Below, piece after piece: positions 32,278 through 43,560 of a DNA stretch of 64,000 bases. How positions within the stretch are numbered: position 1 is the stretch's first letter; each line of letters begins with the position of its first letter. The translations under genes were made by a program, and so were the position numbers. The stretch covers positions 158,727,741-158,791,740 of the forward strand of contig CM041465.1 in the NCBI GenBank assembly GCA_023213395.1. The letters are read 5' to 3'. A model generated the notes under the pieces. The model worked only from the letters and a program-made list of their open reading frames with translations. It ran no database searches and was not told the DNA's origin. The stretch is from Cycas panzhihuaensis (Eukaryota > Cycadophyta).

Positions 32278-33384
32278 TCATGAATTTGCCATAAACCTGC
32301 TAACTACACTGACTGCATGTGAAATGTCAGGTCTTATACATACCATAACATACATCAAACTTCCTACTGCACTGGCATAAGGTACACGAGACATATAATC
32401 AATTTTTTCTTTATTACTAAGATTTATACTCAAAGAAAGCTTAAAATGGGAAGCCAACGGGATACTTATTAGTTTCACATTTATCATACCAAATCTAGTT
32501 AACACCTTCTCCACATATTTCTCCTGTGATAACCATAGTTTACCATTTTTCTTGTCTCTATGTATCTCCATACCTAAGATTTGTTTTGCAACTCCTAGAT
32601 CCTTCATATCAAAAGTCCTAGCCAATTAAGTCTTTAACTTGTTGATTTCTGGCATGCTCTTGCTTGCAACCAGCATGTCACCAATAAACAATACCAAGAT
32701 AATGAATAAGCTATTGTCTAAGAATTTAAAGTAAACATAATGATCATGCTCACTTCTTTTAAAATTTTGACTCTCCATGAAGGTATCAAACTTCCTGTAC
32801 CATTGCCTGGGTGATTCCTTCGAGCCATACAATGATTTTCTGAGCCTACAAACAAGTCCTTTCCTGCCATCCTCTATAACCCCTTATGGTTATTCCATAT
32901 AGATCTTCTCATCTAAATCTCCATGTAGAAAAGTTGTTTTTACATCTAACAGCTCCAACTCCAAATCAAGAAAAGCTACCAATGCTAACAGAACCCGAAT
33001 TGAAACAAGTTTGACAACTAGTAAAAAGATCTCATGAAAAACAATATATGATTTCTGTGCAAAGCCTTTAGCTACCAGTCTTGCCATGTATTTATCAATC
33101 TTTCCATCAACATCTGTTTTCTTCTCAAAAACCCACCTGCAACCAACTGTCTTCCTACCATGTGGAAGTTCTACAAAGTCCCATGAATTATTTTTCTTCA
33201 AAACATCTATCTCTTCCTGCATAACCCTCTTCCACTTCTCACTATGGATATCATCTATTGCTTCCTGATAACATGTAGGCTCACCATCATTAGAGACCAA
33301 AGCAATAGAAATAGAAGGGCTATACCTGTTAGGTGGATGACTGACTCGTGTAGATCTTCTAACAGTTGGTGGAGGAGTATCCAC
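32278..33384 (-). pseudogene. pol: E7 reverse transcriptase
   Basis: STRVSHPPNRYSPSISIAL starts the domain. RT blocks are NSWDFVELPHGRKTVGCRWVF, YMARLVAKGFAQ, LDVKTTFLHGDLDEKIYME, MYGSKESPRQWYRKFDTFME and IGDMLVASKSM at about 32690-32640, where YVDD has become IGDM. LGMEIHRDKKNGKLWLSQEK then PYASAVGSLMYVMV follow. The frame is open from 33384 to 32890, unusually long for this window. Confidence 0.88.
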
Positions 33385-33527
33385 TTACTCCTGTAAATCT
33401 AATGCAAATTCATATTCAGAAAGGTCTTCCTGCTCTTTTGTTTCCAAAGATGGTTGGGTCTCAAGCTTGACCTGTTAATGTTCAGCTCCTTGCTCTTGTT
33501 TCACTTCAATTTCTAGACTGTCTAATT

Positions 33528-34459
33528 TTAGAAAGTGGGAGATTCATCAAACACAACATCTCTATTAATAGTGATTTTGTGGGCAGTAAAATCCCATAAC
33601 CTGTATCCTTTCACACCATCTCTATCACCATAACCAACAAAGATACATCTCTTGGATTTCGGGTCTAACTTTAAACATTGACTTTTATTAGTTAAGGCAT
33701 AAGCATCACAATCAAAAACTTTCAAACTTGAATAGTCACATGGATGTCCAATCCATACCTCTTCAGGAATCCTGTAGTCTATTGCAAGTGATGGTGACCT
33801 GTTTACCAAATAACAAGTTGTTTGAACAGCTTCTGCCCATAAGCCCTGCTTCACACTTGCATTTCTCAGCATGCTTCTCGCTCTTTCCAAGAGTGTCATG
33901 TTCATGTGCTCAGCTATGCCATTCTGTTGTGGAGTATAGCTAGTGGTCTTATGCCTTTCGATCCCAACTTCTCTACAATAGTTCTCAAACTCCAAGGAGT
34001 TGAACTCACCTCCATTATCAGTTCTTAAACATGTGATTGACCTACTAGTACTCTTCTTAACTAGAGTATTGAACTGCTTAAATACACTGAAAACTTCAGA
34101 TTTCCTTTTTAAAACATAGACCCATACCTTTCTAGAGTAATCATCTATAAATGTGACAACGTACAATGATTCTCCATAAGATATTGTAGGGGTTAGTCCC
34201 CACACATCTGAATGTACGTAATCTAGAACATCTTTACTAGTGTGACTCCGTACTTTAAACTTGAGTCTATACTGCTTTCTAAAAATACAATGTTTACAAA
34301 AGTCAAATTTGAAAGCTGCAAGTTAAAAAGCAACTTACGGTTCATCAGCACCTTCAGTCCTCTCTCACTCATGTGCCCAAGTCTTTGATGCCATAACTGA
34401 GCTAGATCTTCTACAGTCTTTGATGTTGTAGCTACATGGCCGTCATCTATACTTCCCAC
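33528..34459 (-). pseudogene. pol: E7 pre-integrase and integrase
   Basis: The zinc domain LWHQRLGHMSERGLKVLMNR lies at 34400-34330. The core frame 34205-33528 is open for 225 codons: WGLTPTISYGESL, FIDDYSRKVWVYVLKRKSEVF, CLRTDNGGEFNSLEFENYC (second Asp) and PQQNGIAEHMNMTLLERARSM (Glu kept). The tail reads VFVGYGDRDGVKGYRLWDF. The first Asp (HSDVWG) is at a frame change near 34215. This is the best-preserved integrase of the window. Confidence 0.9.
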
Positions 34460-34474
34460 TAAAATATAAAGGTT

Positions 34475-34861
34475 TCATTTCTTTAAGGCTTTCATAACAA
34501 CCAAGATGTCCTTTGACATCTTCAAGACTCCTTCATGACCTGTGTACTTATAACCACCAGAATCTTGTTTACCCAAGGAAATCACATTCCGTTTTAGATC
34601 AGGTACATGTCTAACTTCAGTTAATGTTCTCACTACACCATCGAACATTTTAATTTTCATGCTACCAATGCCCATTGTCTTACAAGAAACTTCATTTCCC
34701 ATACGCACATCACCACCATCAAGAGGTTGGTATGATAAAAACCAACTCTTATGTGGACACATATGGTGTGAAGCACCCAAATCCAATAACCAAACATGAT
34801 GATAATAGGAAATATTACAAGCAACCAAGACATCATCATCCGTACCTTGATTCGACTCCAC
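34475..34861 (-). pseudogene. pol: E7 protease
   Basis: An open frame of 128 codons. WLLDLGASHHMCPHKSWF holds the catalytic block, with DSG changed to DLG, which should inactivate the enzyme. GDVRMGNEVSCKTMGIGSM and VRHVPDLKRNVISLGKQDSGG complete the copia protease fold. Confidence 0.88.
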
Positions 34862-35649
34862 CCGATTAGCCTTCTTGAGAAGATCTTCCTTTTTCTATAA
34901 CTGCTTCATTTTGTAGCAATCCTTCTTGAGGTGACATATCTTATTGCAATGCCAACATTTGAGCTTACTCTTCTTGCCTTTTGACTTTGACCTCGAGTGT
35001 CCTTGGAGCTTTGTCCTCTCTCAATCGTTCTACCCCTTGCCATCATAGCTTCTAGTGTGGAGGTTTCAAGACTGGACTTCCTCCTCACTTCTTCCGTCAG
35101 CAAAACACTCACAACAGAATCATAGTCTAATTCATCTGTAGTGCTCAAACTAATTGAAGTAACAATATTATCCCAAAATTCCGATAATGAATATAATAAG
35201 GTAATAGCCTTGTCCTCGTCCTCAATCATGACATCGACACTAGCCAACTGATAAATAAGAGTATTGAAAACATTTAAATTATTAGCAATTTTTGTACCTT
35301 CCGTCATCCACAATGAGTACAACTGCCTCTTCAAATAGATTCGATTCGTAACTGATTTGATTGTGTACAAGCCTTCCAACTGGGTCCATAATCTTATTAC
35401 TGTCTTCTCCCCTACAATATTAAACAAAACTTCGTCCGCCAAACACAATTGTATTCTGCTAAGAACTCTTTTCTCCAGATCATCTCATTCATCATCGCCC
35501 AACCATGCAGGTTTCTTTGATTTGCCTACAAGAGCTCTGTACAAACCTTGTTGTACCAGAACATCATACGCTTTCAACTTCCACAACTCAAAATTGTTCT
35601 TGCCATTGAATTTCTCCACCTCGAACTTTGCATTCGCTAGTTTTGCCAT
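34862..35649 (-). pseudogene. gag: E7 gag with zinc knuckle
   Basis: ATG at 35649-35647 begins MAKLANAKFEVEKFNGKNNF, nearly the E4 start. After a TGA/shift near 35480, the frame 35448-34906 continues MCLADEVLFNIVGEKTVIRL, YTIKSVTNRIYLKRQLYSL and DELDYDSVVSVLLTEEVRRK. The knuckle CWHCNKICHLKKDC is complete but in a different frame (about 34960-34918) after a deletion. Confidence 0.88.
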
Positions 35650-35703
35650 TTGGTGTAACAAAAGTCAACACCAAAACCTTCATAAATTCACTACAAAAAT
35701 AAA

Positions 35704-35718
35704 AGTGGCTCTGATATC
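35704..35718 (-). other. E7 primer-binding site
   Basis: TGGCTCTGATATCAC on the + strand, that is GTGATATCAGAGCCA on the minus strand, three bases from the LTR. Matches the E4 PBS position. Confidence 0.82.
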
Positions 35719-35721
35719 ACT

Positions 35722-36393
35722 TGTTGAAAAAACTAGGTCCCAATAACCAAAAACTGCCACTAAGATCTAAACTATTTTGCAACTAGTTACAGAAATTGAA
35801 ACTAAAAACTAACATACAAGTTCTTAAACCATAGATAATATAATAAATGAATTAGAAAGCCAAAACATCACATATACACCCGATATAACGTAGTAAAACC
35901 TTAGTAATGTGCTGGAGAAACATCCACACAGGAAAGGTATCGATCTTTATTATCCAATAATAGATAAATGTACAAAATATGTAGTAGAATGCTTACAGCA
36001 ACAACTACCAACCACCTAACTCCTCACAGTACATCAAATACATTGAACACCATCAACATAATGAAAAAACACCATAAATCAAGCTATATGAGAGAGTCAT
36101 ACAAGGCATAAATCTCAACTATCAAATCTATGATATTTTGAATGAGCGACCACGATTCTCTTTACAATTTAGTATGCTTTTTAGTGCTAACTTTTGGGGT
36201 CGGGGGCTACTACCCCTGAACCCCCTCTTTACGGGGGGAGTTCCGTCCCCCTGCCTCCAAAGCCCTATTTGCGAGGAAATTCCCACACCCCCAGGCCCCC
36301 CTTGGATACCCACGCGAAAGTTTCGAGGGAAAACCATGTTGCCAACTTATCAAAATTTTAGCCTCCAAAACATTATTGTCACATTATCTAACA
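35722..36393 (-). repeat. E7 5' LTR
   Basis: 672 bp, TGTTGAAAAAACTAGG to TATCTAACA on the + strand. It is about 58 bp longer than the 3' LTR; part of the difference lies in the GC-rich core (CCCTGCCTCCAAAGCCC at about 36250), which the other copy lacks. Confidence 0.93.
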
Positions 36394-36504
36394 CAACATC
36401 ACCTTGAAAAGACAATAACACAAGTTAAATTTAAAAAATTACACGGATAAGAGCACTCAAAAAAAAAGTGTTAATAATAAAAGAATATTCCATGTACTAA
36501 ATGT

Positions 36505-36750
36505 AATCTAGAAACTTGTGAGGCTATAATCTAGTGGTCAATTGGGGGCATTGTTTCACAGACAACCATGTTCAAAATCCTATAGGCATGCTCAATATTA
36601 AAATTCCATTAAGTAAGGCAAAAATCTTAAGTAGGGCGACCCACTCTAAGTTCAATCCCTAGGTATTTTCATAGAGTCAATCCCATCAGTGCTGCTACTT
36701 TTCAGGCACAGGAAGATTCTAAAGCCATTCTTTAGGTTTAAAAAAAAAAT
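36505..36750 (+). repeat. Possible tRNA-derived SINE
   Basis: ATAATCTAGTGGTCAATTGG at 36516 resembles a tRNA-type A box region (CTAGTGG), and GTTCAAAATCC at about 36570 resembles a B box (GTTCRANTCC) with one extra base. The copy ends in a run of ten A at about 36740. No clear target duplication was found. A second B-box-like GTTCAATCCC occurs at about 36651. Confidence 0.35.
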
Positions 36751-36779
36751 AGTTCAAGCAACTTACTTTTTAACATTCT

Positions 36780-36806
36780 TTTTGGGGGGGGGGGGGGGGA
36801 GGGGGG
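36780..36806 (+). repeat. Poly-G tract
   Basis: A run of 15 or more G, one A and a second run of six G. It could form a G-quadruplex, and its exact length may be unreliable because of sequencing slippage. Confidence 0.8.
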
Positions 36807-37516
36807 ATAGGGGGCCAAAACTCAACAAAAAATAATAATAAACAATGATTATCTTGAATCAATTCGATGTTCACTAAGACCTCGTGATTAGTGGTATGGT
36901 AGCATTATTTGCTAGATTTTAAGGAAAAAGACATTTAGAACACTTGTTTTCTGCCAGGTTTCTTACGCATCCTATGATCATTAGTTGCCAGGGCAATCAA
37001 TGGGCAGCTTGGAGGTCTCTGCAAAAATGGCCACCTAGTGAAACCCCTCTTCCCCATGAACTAAACCCCTTACCTAACCATGAAGATAACACCTATCCAG
37101 TAAACTAACAAAAAAAAAAGGGGGGGGGCGGGGGGTCTTTACATCACAATAACAGGGGGAAGAAAAGACAGAAGGATTTCTCAGAACAGTAACAATAAAT
37201 AAAAGCTATTTTGCATCACGATTGTTAGTAGCAGTGATAATTTTGCAGGAGGCATCCATATGTTTTGAAGAGTTATGAACATGTGTGCTTCGAAAACAAA
37301 AATCTATTCCGCGTTTTGCTTTGTTTTGTTTTTCTCGAAACGTGCTTTTTTTTTAGCGTGCAAGCAATTTTTTTTCCCGTTATACCCTTTCTTGAACAAC
37401 ACCACTATAGCTATGAAACCCGGGCGAGGGGTGTTGCAGAGAAGTTGCCCTAAGAATGAACGAAAATGAGAGTCGGTTTCAACGGACAATTCAGGGTATT
37501 AAAAAGGCAAACGAAA
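36807..37516. other. Spacer with second G-rich tract, no gene seen
   Basis: AT-rich sequence with a run of nine A followed by nine G and GCGGGGGG at about 37112-37137. I found no exon that would continue the F-box/LRR reading that ends at 37517. Confidence 0.6.
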
Positions 37517-37903
37517 TTACAGTTTCTGGCAGCCGTCCAATATGAGACACTCCAAACACCTCAAATCCGCCAACACAGCCGCTACATCGTCATCGGCAAT
37601 CCACGTTCCAGCCAAGTCCAGAACTCTGGTTGAGGGCATATGAGACCTTATGCTCTTCAGTGCTGATCTTGTCCATAGCTTAGACGAAGGGGCATATTTC
37701 GAACGACACAATTTGATGTTAAACGGCACAACCCCCGCCAGGGATCGAAACTGGCGGCATGTACACAGCAGGGAACCCAAATCCGCCACGTCATGAACTC
37801 GGCCCATGATAGACCCCAACACTTCCAAAGGAAGATCGATCAGGTGCAACACCGGCGATAGTTCCCCGGGCGGGTCCAGAGTTCCAATCCCATCCCTTGT
37901 CAT
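37517..37903 (-). CDS. F-box/LRR protein, first exon or truncated copy
   Basis: The only reading that looks like host protein. From the ATG at 37903 (an in-frame TAG lies about 36 bp upstream) it encodes 128 residues. Residues about 21-58 are an F-box (IDLPLEVLGSIMGRVHDVAD, then LCTCRQFRSLAG), which binds SKP1 in SCF ubiquitin ligases. Residues about 92-128 (RVLDLAGTWIADDDVAAVLA, then LECLILDGCQKL) are the start of leucine-rich repeats of the LxxLxLxGCxxL type, used for substrate binding. The reading stops inside the LRR at a TAA. The AAACT|GTAATT sequence there could be a splice donor, with further exons to the left, or the gene could be truncated. Codon use is GC-richer than the surroundings. 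Confidence 0.6.
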   Translation of the reverse strand: MTRDGIGTLDPPGELSPVLHLIDLPLEVLGSIMGRVHDVADLGSLLCTCRQFRSLAGVVPFNIKLCRSKYAPSSKLWTRSALKSIRSHMPSTRVLDLAGTWIADDDVAAVLADLRCLECLILDGCQKL

Positions 37904-39362
37904 TCTCCCTCCTTGCCAGGCGCCTGACTTGCCCTAAAAGATTTGGATGCTCCAATACCTGTTTCTTTAGCACCGAGCGGGGGCTGTTATCCCAACGCTG
38001 GTTATCCTGAGACTGATGCCTTATTCTACACTGGAAGACGTCCATAAATGTATGAGAAACAACTGTAATTTGAATACTCATCTGTGACCGTTTACATGCT
38101 TTTCTACTAGTAATTCATTCGCCACAAAGGAAAACTTCCCTCGCCCCTTGCACAGCTTTAAAGGAGCCGTCCGCCATTATGTTCGTGAATAATCTGCAAC
38201 CCTTTAACTTACATCATCTCAGTAGAGCAAATGGCAAATCGGAACCTTGGTGGCTGTCTGATAAATTTGACCCGCGGGATATTGCTGTTGTGGAGGAAAT
38301 AGATAGATACGTTTAGGTCTCGTTCCTATCCACGTAAGGTTGCCTAAACAGGAATATGTCGCCCAAATTTGGAACTAATTTAGATATAGAGGCGTTGAGT
38401 CTTACAAGAATGAATAGGTCCACGCTGGGCCTATCCTTCGTAGCGAAGTCAGGGTCAGCAATAGCTCCTTCCCTAACGTTAAACACGGTTTTACTTTTAT
38501 CTTACGAAAAGGCGCGAGGGTTTTGTTTTTCACTTTTAAATATCACATTCGTTAGAGGTTAAAATTTATGGAAGTGCCTTAGGGCGGATGTAATCAACGT
38601 TGTTATTATTATTATTATTATTATGTATGTTTAATAGTATCATTAATAAATATTTTAAGTATTAAAAAAAAATATTTATGTATATATATTTTTTTTAATA
38701 ATTTTATTAAATAATATTTTTTATTTTTATAAGATTATTAAATTTTATTATATAATTATGAATTTAAATTTTTGATAATATTTATATTATCTCATCTATA
38801 ATTTAATATTATTTTGTTGTTGTTATTATGTCATGGTTTAAAAACACACTTTGTTAAAGGATTAAGTATATGTTTATATTACAAAGGGAAACTCATCTTT
38901 ATATATTAAGAAAGTTAAGTTGTTACATTAGTTAAAGCATAAATTAAATGAAGCCATGTTGATTTCAAAGAATTAGCATGCATTTGTTTGAAAATAATAA
39001 AGAGTTGTTTACACTTACTTCTAAATGGTATATGATGCATGGCATTCATTTATATAGGAAGTAGTAATTTGTGAAAGACGACTTCTTCAAATGGTTTTTA
39101 TTGTTTTTTATGTTATTCCTTCTTAAAGAGGGCTAAAATGTTACCATAAGAAAGTTTATTTTGAATGGGTTTTGATTTAACACCATTCAAAGCATTATCG
39201 TGTGACTTAAAAGCTTAGAGATGAGAGGAGAGGGGTACTACAAAGCCATTTACGCAAGGCATTTATAACATTTAATACTATAGTGATAAGCCTAAAGGTG
39301 GGTTCCATCTACACCTTTTTTGTAATATTACTACTTGCCCAAAGCTCTATTTTGTATGTAAT
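37904..39362. other. Spacer upstream of the F-box reading
   Basis: 37904-38580 has moderate GC and no recognised gene; it would include the promoter if the F-box exon is real. 38580-39362 is strongly AT-rich, with an (ATT)n run at about 38601-38622, and nothing coding was seen. Confidence 0.5.
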
Positions 39363-39795
39363 TGTTAAAATAATGTTATGTTTCTAATGTTATATTTGTA
39401 ATGATATTTATTTATAATATTTTATATTAATAATATAGTTCGTTGAAATGGACAGTCAGCCATTTCAACGAACCACTATCTCCTTAAATCTCTCTTCCTA
39501 TATTCTAGGAAGTAGGTCCGAAGGTATGATGGTATGAAGGTCAAGAGGTTATAATATTGGTCAAAGCTACACGTAGGGTATGTTGATAACCAGAGGGAGG
39601 ATAAGATCCTTACCATCAATCACTTTAATGTATTTTTTATTTAATATTATTTAACTATATTTATGATGTGGTTTTTTATCTCCCAAAGGGGTTTTCTACC
39701 TGTCAATCATGGTGCATTATTTGTGATTATTGAATCTTAAATTTACATTCAATTAAAATAAAACTTGTGCTTAAACTTAATCCCTCTCGCTAACA
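39363..39795 (+). repeat. E8 5' LTR
   Basis: TGTTAAAATAATG to CTCGCTAACA. It contains a palindromic TTCGTTGAAATGG...CCATTTCAACGAA arm pair at about 39439-39474 (13-bp arms, 10-bp loop). This pair is conserved in the 3' LTR. Confidence 0.95.
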
Positions 39796-39810
39796 TGGTA
39801 TCAGAGTAGG
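39796..39810 (+). other. E8 primer-binding site
   Basis: TGGTATCAGAGTAGG right after the LTR; tRNA-Met type with C-to-T at the twelfth position. Confidence 0.88.
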
Positions 39811-41690
39811 GTTAGGCACTTAGTTACAGAAATTAATATACAATTACACAAAATAATATTACAAAAAAAGGGACAAGATTTATATTAATCAAAACTATGA
39901 TGTACAAAATTTAACACCAACAGGGGTTCTTTTTTTATCACTAATACCTATTTTGTAGGTTTGGCTTACAAAGCACATACAGTCATATACAGCAAAAATT
40001 ACTACAAGAGTTTCATGATACTTAATAGTATCAACACCAGAGGAATATTAGGAAATAAGAATTTCCTCCACTATTGTTAAAGACCATCTGCTCCATAGTA
40101 AAAGAATAGAAAAAGAAATACGTTGAAGATGAAACTCTCATACCTGGACATAGAATCAAACCCTCCTTGCAGAAAAGGATGCAGCCACTTGATTAAAATT
40201 CATCGAACGTAGAGATAATCTCTCCATAAAGCAAAAGCTAGAATGCAACCCTTCATCTCTAATCTCCACATAGACATGAAGACAAGACGCCTATCGACAT
40301 TTGGAAGAAGGAGCCATCTATCGTAGTCCTCCACTCGTCCTTGATGTAGAGACAATCCATCACACAAACACGAAGAGGATGAAAAGATGCTTGGACACAG
40401 AGACAATCCATCACATGGAGACGTAGAGCATGTAGAGACGCTCAAAGACTAAGCCTTGAAGACCAACACTACCATCACCTTCGACTTGCAAAAACAGTTG
40501 GAAGATTAAGACAAATACCCTCTTAATTTTTCCTTTTATTATGTGGATTTCAAAATCCACTTAAATCCTTTGTATATTTTTTTGTAAACATAAAAAGTTT
40601 GTAATCCGCTTTTAATTTTTTTCAGGTTTGCACCTTTTTTAATATATTTTTTATTTTATAAAGTTTCAATTTAATTTAATTCAATTGAAACTCTTTTTCA
40701 GGTCTGCCATAGCCCCTCTTTCTGCCAACCCTTGATCATATTAGCCTCCCACATGACCTTAGTCCAATTTTAAAAAGGGGCCTATCCCCTTTTCTATTAT
40801 TTTTTTAACAAAGAGGGTACATATGCTTCTTCTTTTGTGACTTTATCATACAGAGTCCAAATTCAACTCTAAAAGAAGAGTCGAAATTTTGAATCAGACG
40901 CGGACGCATAAACTAGTCAGTTGTTTCATTTGGACACCACTTCAACTTGCAAATTTACACTCACAATAAGGTTTCTCTTCACAACCAGGTAAACCAAGGT
41001 ACATGATATTTTTTTACAAGTTTCCTTTATAATATTTTAAATTTATTATCCTAAATTAGCAAACATTAATCACTCGTTAATAATTTAATAAATTTCATTA
41101 TTTTTTATATAATTTTTAATCATTATATGCAGTCTACTAATATTCAATTAAAATAAACCTTTTTTTTTAATTATATGATTTAATTTAAGCTACAAACATG
41201 CAACTCTCACACGTTTGATTAATTTTCTTAGATATTTGATTAAAATTTTAATGGTTCTTGATCAAATGATTATCAACATTTATAATTAATAAGTTCGTTT
41301 TTATTTTCTAATCAATGACAAATCAATTTATATTTAAGTGAAAAATCAATTTATGTTTAAGTGGCAAATCAATTCATATTTAGTGGCAAATCAATTTATG
41401 TTTAGTGGTAAATTAATTCATATGGCAATATGATTATGTTTATGATTTAAGTTTATTTTTTAGTTCATGTTCAATAACAATCAAGGTTAATATTAATAAG
41501 TTTATTCCAGTAACACACTTACTTTACTAATTGAATATTCACTTATAAAAACCATAATTGATTTTATTCAAAAGTCATCACAACTTCTTCCACCTTTTTT
41601 GTTTCTTTTTTTTTCCTTAAAGAAGCCTTTAGTCATTGATTAGTCCCAAAATGACACTCATGCTAGGGACAGCCTCATGTATCTCAATTT
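39811..41690 (+). other. E8 leader
   Basis: 1.9 kb without recognised coding capacity, long for a copia element. The part at 40080-40500 is less AT-rich and carries a loose repeat (GACAATCCATCACA at 40351 and 40401). A minisatellite occupies 41317-41420. Confidence 0.55.
41317..41420 (+). repeat. 22-23-bp minisatellite
   Basis: About 4.6 copies of GACAAATCAATTTATATTTA and variants, with a period of 22-23 bp. Confidence 0.8.
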
Positions 41691-41699
41691 CAGTTCTAA

Positions 41700-42600
41700 C
41701 CAGTTCTAATTATACTGACTAGAAAACTTATATATCTCACTACCTAAAGCAATAAAAGTTGTGGCAACATGTCACAGGAGAATTTGCTAAACCGACAGAT
41801 GAAAAATCAGAAGCCTACATGGTTTATCTGATGAATTATAATGGAGCCTTAGGCACCATCCTAACCTCCCTCTCCCCAGACATAAGTCGGTACTTCTCTG
41901 ACATAGATAATTTAGCCATAGTCTAAAACTCATTCAAGGAAAGATACGATAAGGTTAATGCTCAAAAGTTAAGTTATTCTAGAACAATAAATATACGATT
42001 TAAGTTATGAAGACTTTTCTAAGTTGAAGACTTATTATCGAAACTTTAACTCATCAATCAAGACTTAGGCAATTGCATAAAGTCTTCCACAGAAGTAGAT
42101 GATAAAATAGTCATTTTTACACATGTAAAAGACGACAATACACTTGTCCATCTTATAATTAATAAGCTCCCAAAACATTTCAATCTTTTCAAAACTACTA
42201 AGCAACAAGTTGAATATCTGCCAATAACCTTCAATTAGTTAACAAATCAACTAGTTGAACATTAAACAATGTTGATTCAGACTATAAAACTTCAAGATCC
42301 TTCACAGGCTCTTTTTTCTAAGTTAAAGCCACTCAATAAGTTTAAACATCAAAACAGCTATCAAAGTAATCATAATAATCCTAAGTTCTAAAAACCTCAT
42401 AGAGGTTCATCTTATTCAAGCAACTTTCATCATAATACTTAGTATTCTAGATCACCTAAAACATAGAATACCTCTAAACAATCATTCCAAAAAAGGAATA
42501 CTATCAATTTTAACCCTAATCAAAACATCAATTGTGCTTACTGTCATAAAAAGAGGTATACCATTTGTCATAGGTTGTCGTTACATCAAAAGCCCTAGGG
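41700..42600 (+). pseudogene. gag: E8 gag
   Basis: The reading KLWQHVTGEFAKPTDEKSEA starts near 41755, followed by LGTILTSLSPDISRYFSDID and LVHLIINKLPKHFNLFKTTK, a copia capsid. An Asn/Ser/Gln-rich tail (HQNSYQSNHNNPKF) leads to a knuckle reading CAYCHKKRYTICH at about 42535, in which the His region is altered. TAG or TAA stops interrupt it at least eight times. The reading is broken at 42568 by an insertion. Confidence 0.78.
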
Positions 42601-43124
42601 TGATTTGGGAAGAGGACTTCCTTGTGATAATTAGCGTTACGTACTCCAACACTTCCCCATCACAAGGAGTCAGTTGTACCTACACATCAATGCATGTTCA
42701 CTAGGCGTTCCTCAGCGCCACCTAGCAAACACCTTCACGTATCTCTAGGTGTGCTACTGTGGTACACAGGACTGGTTTTAAACCCTAGTCGCTTTGATAC
42801 CACATGAAGGAAGGATGAATCTAGGAGATAAATCACTCATATATACACAATGGCAATGGAGAATGAAAAAGAAGATGAAATAAGATATGAGAGCAAGCTT
42901 AGAGGTGAGAATGAATAATGACTCCCTCTTTGAGATTTTACCTTTTATTATTAAGGGTGAGCATTATGATTAGGATTTTCTCGCCTAATGACATGAACCC
43001 AAAATTATATCTAAATGCACATAAAGTGCATTTTATTAAGAGATGAATGCTAACAATATATCCTAAGGTCACATAATTAATCTATACAAATGACCTTGAT
43101 ATATTAACCTCTTTTACCATTGAT
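42569..43124 (-). mobile_element. Insertion in E8 gag: LTR-PBS fragment
   Basis: ATTTGT occurs at both edges (42563-42568 and 43125-43130). On the minus strand the middle part, 43055 to 42805, runs from TGTTAGCATTC to CTTCCTTCA (251 bp). It is followed two bases later by TGGTATCAAAGC (42791-42802), so it looks like a copia LTR with its PBS and about 220 bp of leader. No coding region is present. Confidence 0.55.
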
Positions 43125-43130
43125 ATTTGT

Positions 43131-43560
43131 AGGAATAGAATTGCTTATGAAACTTGGAAAACTTCTAAGGGGATCCAATCACGATCTTATAATCCTAATT
43201 ATTCCCTAACTACTTCCACATTAGCTTTTTCGACCTTAACTACTCAACCATCTTTGTGGATCCTTGATTTTGGTACTTCCCATCATATGATGGGACATCA
43301 AGAATACTTGTCATCTTACCATTCTAATCTTAATTTTGAAGAGGAAATCTCATTTGGAAGTGGTTCATAACTGAAAGTCAAAGGAACAAGAGATGTTTCT
43401 TTAAAAGATAATTCTATCAATGACATATATTGTATTCCTGGATTATTACTAAATCTCCTTTCAGTTTATCAAATTTACCAAAACGACCTTGTTATCAAAT
43501 TTTGGAAAGACATATTTGTTATTAAATAACCTTTAAACAAGTTTAAGCTAATTGCTTTAG
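43131..43560 (+). pseudogene. pol: E8 protease
   Basis: LWILDFGTSHHMMGHQEYL at about 43257-43313 is the catalytic block, with DSG changed to DFG. INDIYCIPGLLLNLLSVYQI at about 43415-43475 is the conserved C-terminal part (VLYVPGLxxNLLSV). Confidence 0.8.

Larger units (their letters stand above)
31061..36393 (-). mobile_element. E7: Ty1/copia element, same family as E4
   Basis: LTRs at 31061-31674 and 35722-36393 match and are flanked by a perfect CAACA duplication (31056-31060 and 36394-36398). It is 5.33 kb, nearly the same size as E4 (5.32 kb). Its proteins match those of E4 almost residue for residue through gag, IN, RT and RNase H. It runs on the minus strand. The coding region has several stops and frameshifts. 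Confidence 0.96.

Noticed and set aside
36780-37137. G-runs as telomere-like or regulatory quadruplex elements
   Set aside because: Homopolymer runs without a telomere unit; possibly slippage or assembly artefact.
37791-38081. Overlapping 96-codon minus-strand ORF upstream of the F-box reading
   Set aside because: Different frame, no domain, and it overlaps the F-box N-terminus.
40200-40445. Cys/Ser-rich minus-strand ORF resembling a small secreted peptide
   Set aside because: Lies in the E8 leader, made of loosely repeated CATCACA-type units, with no signal peptide.
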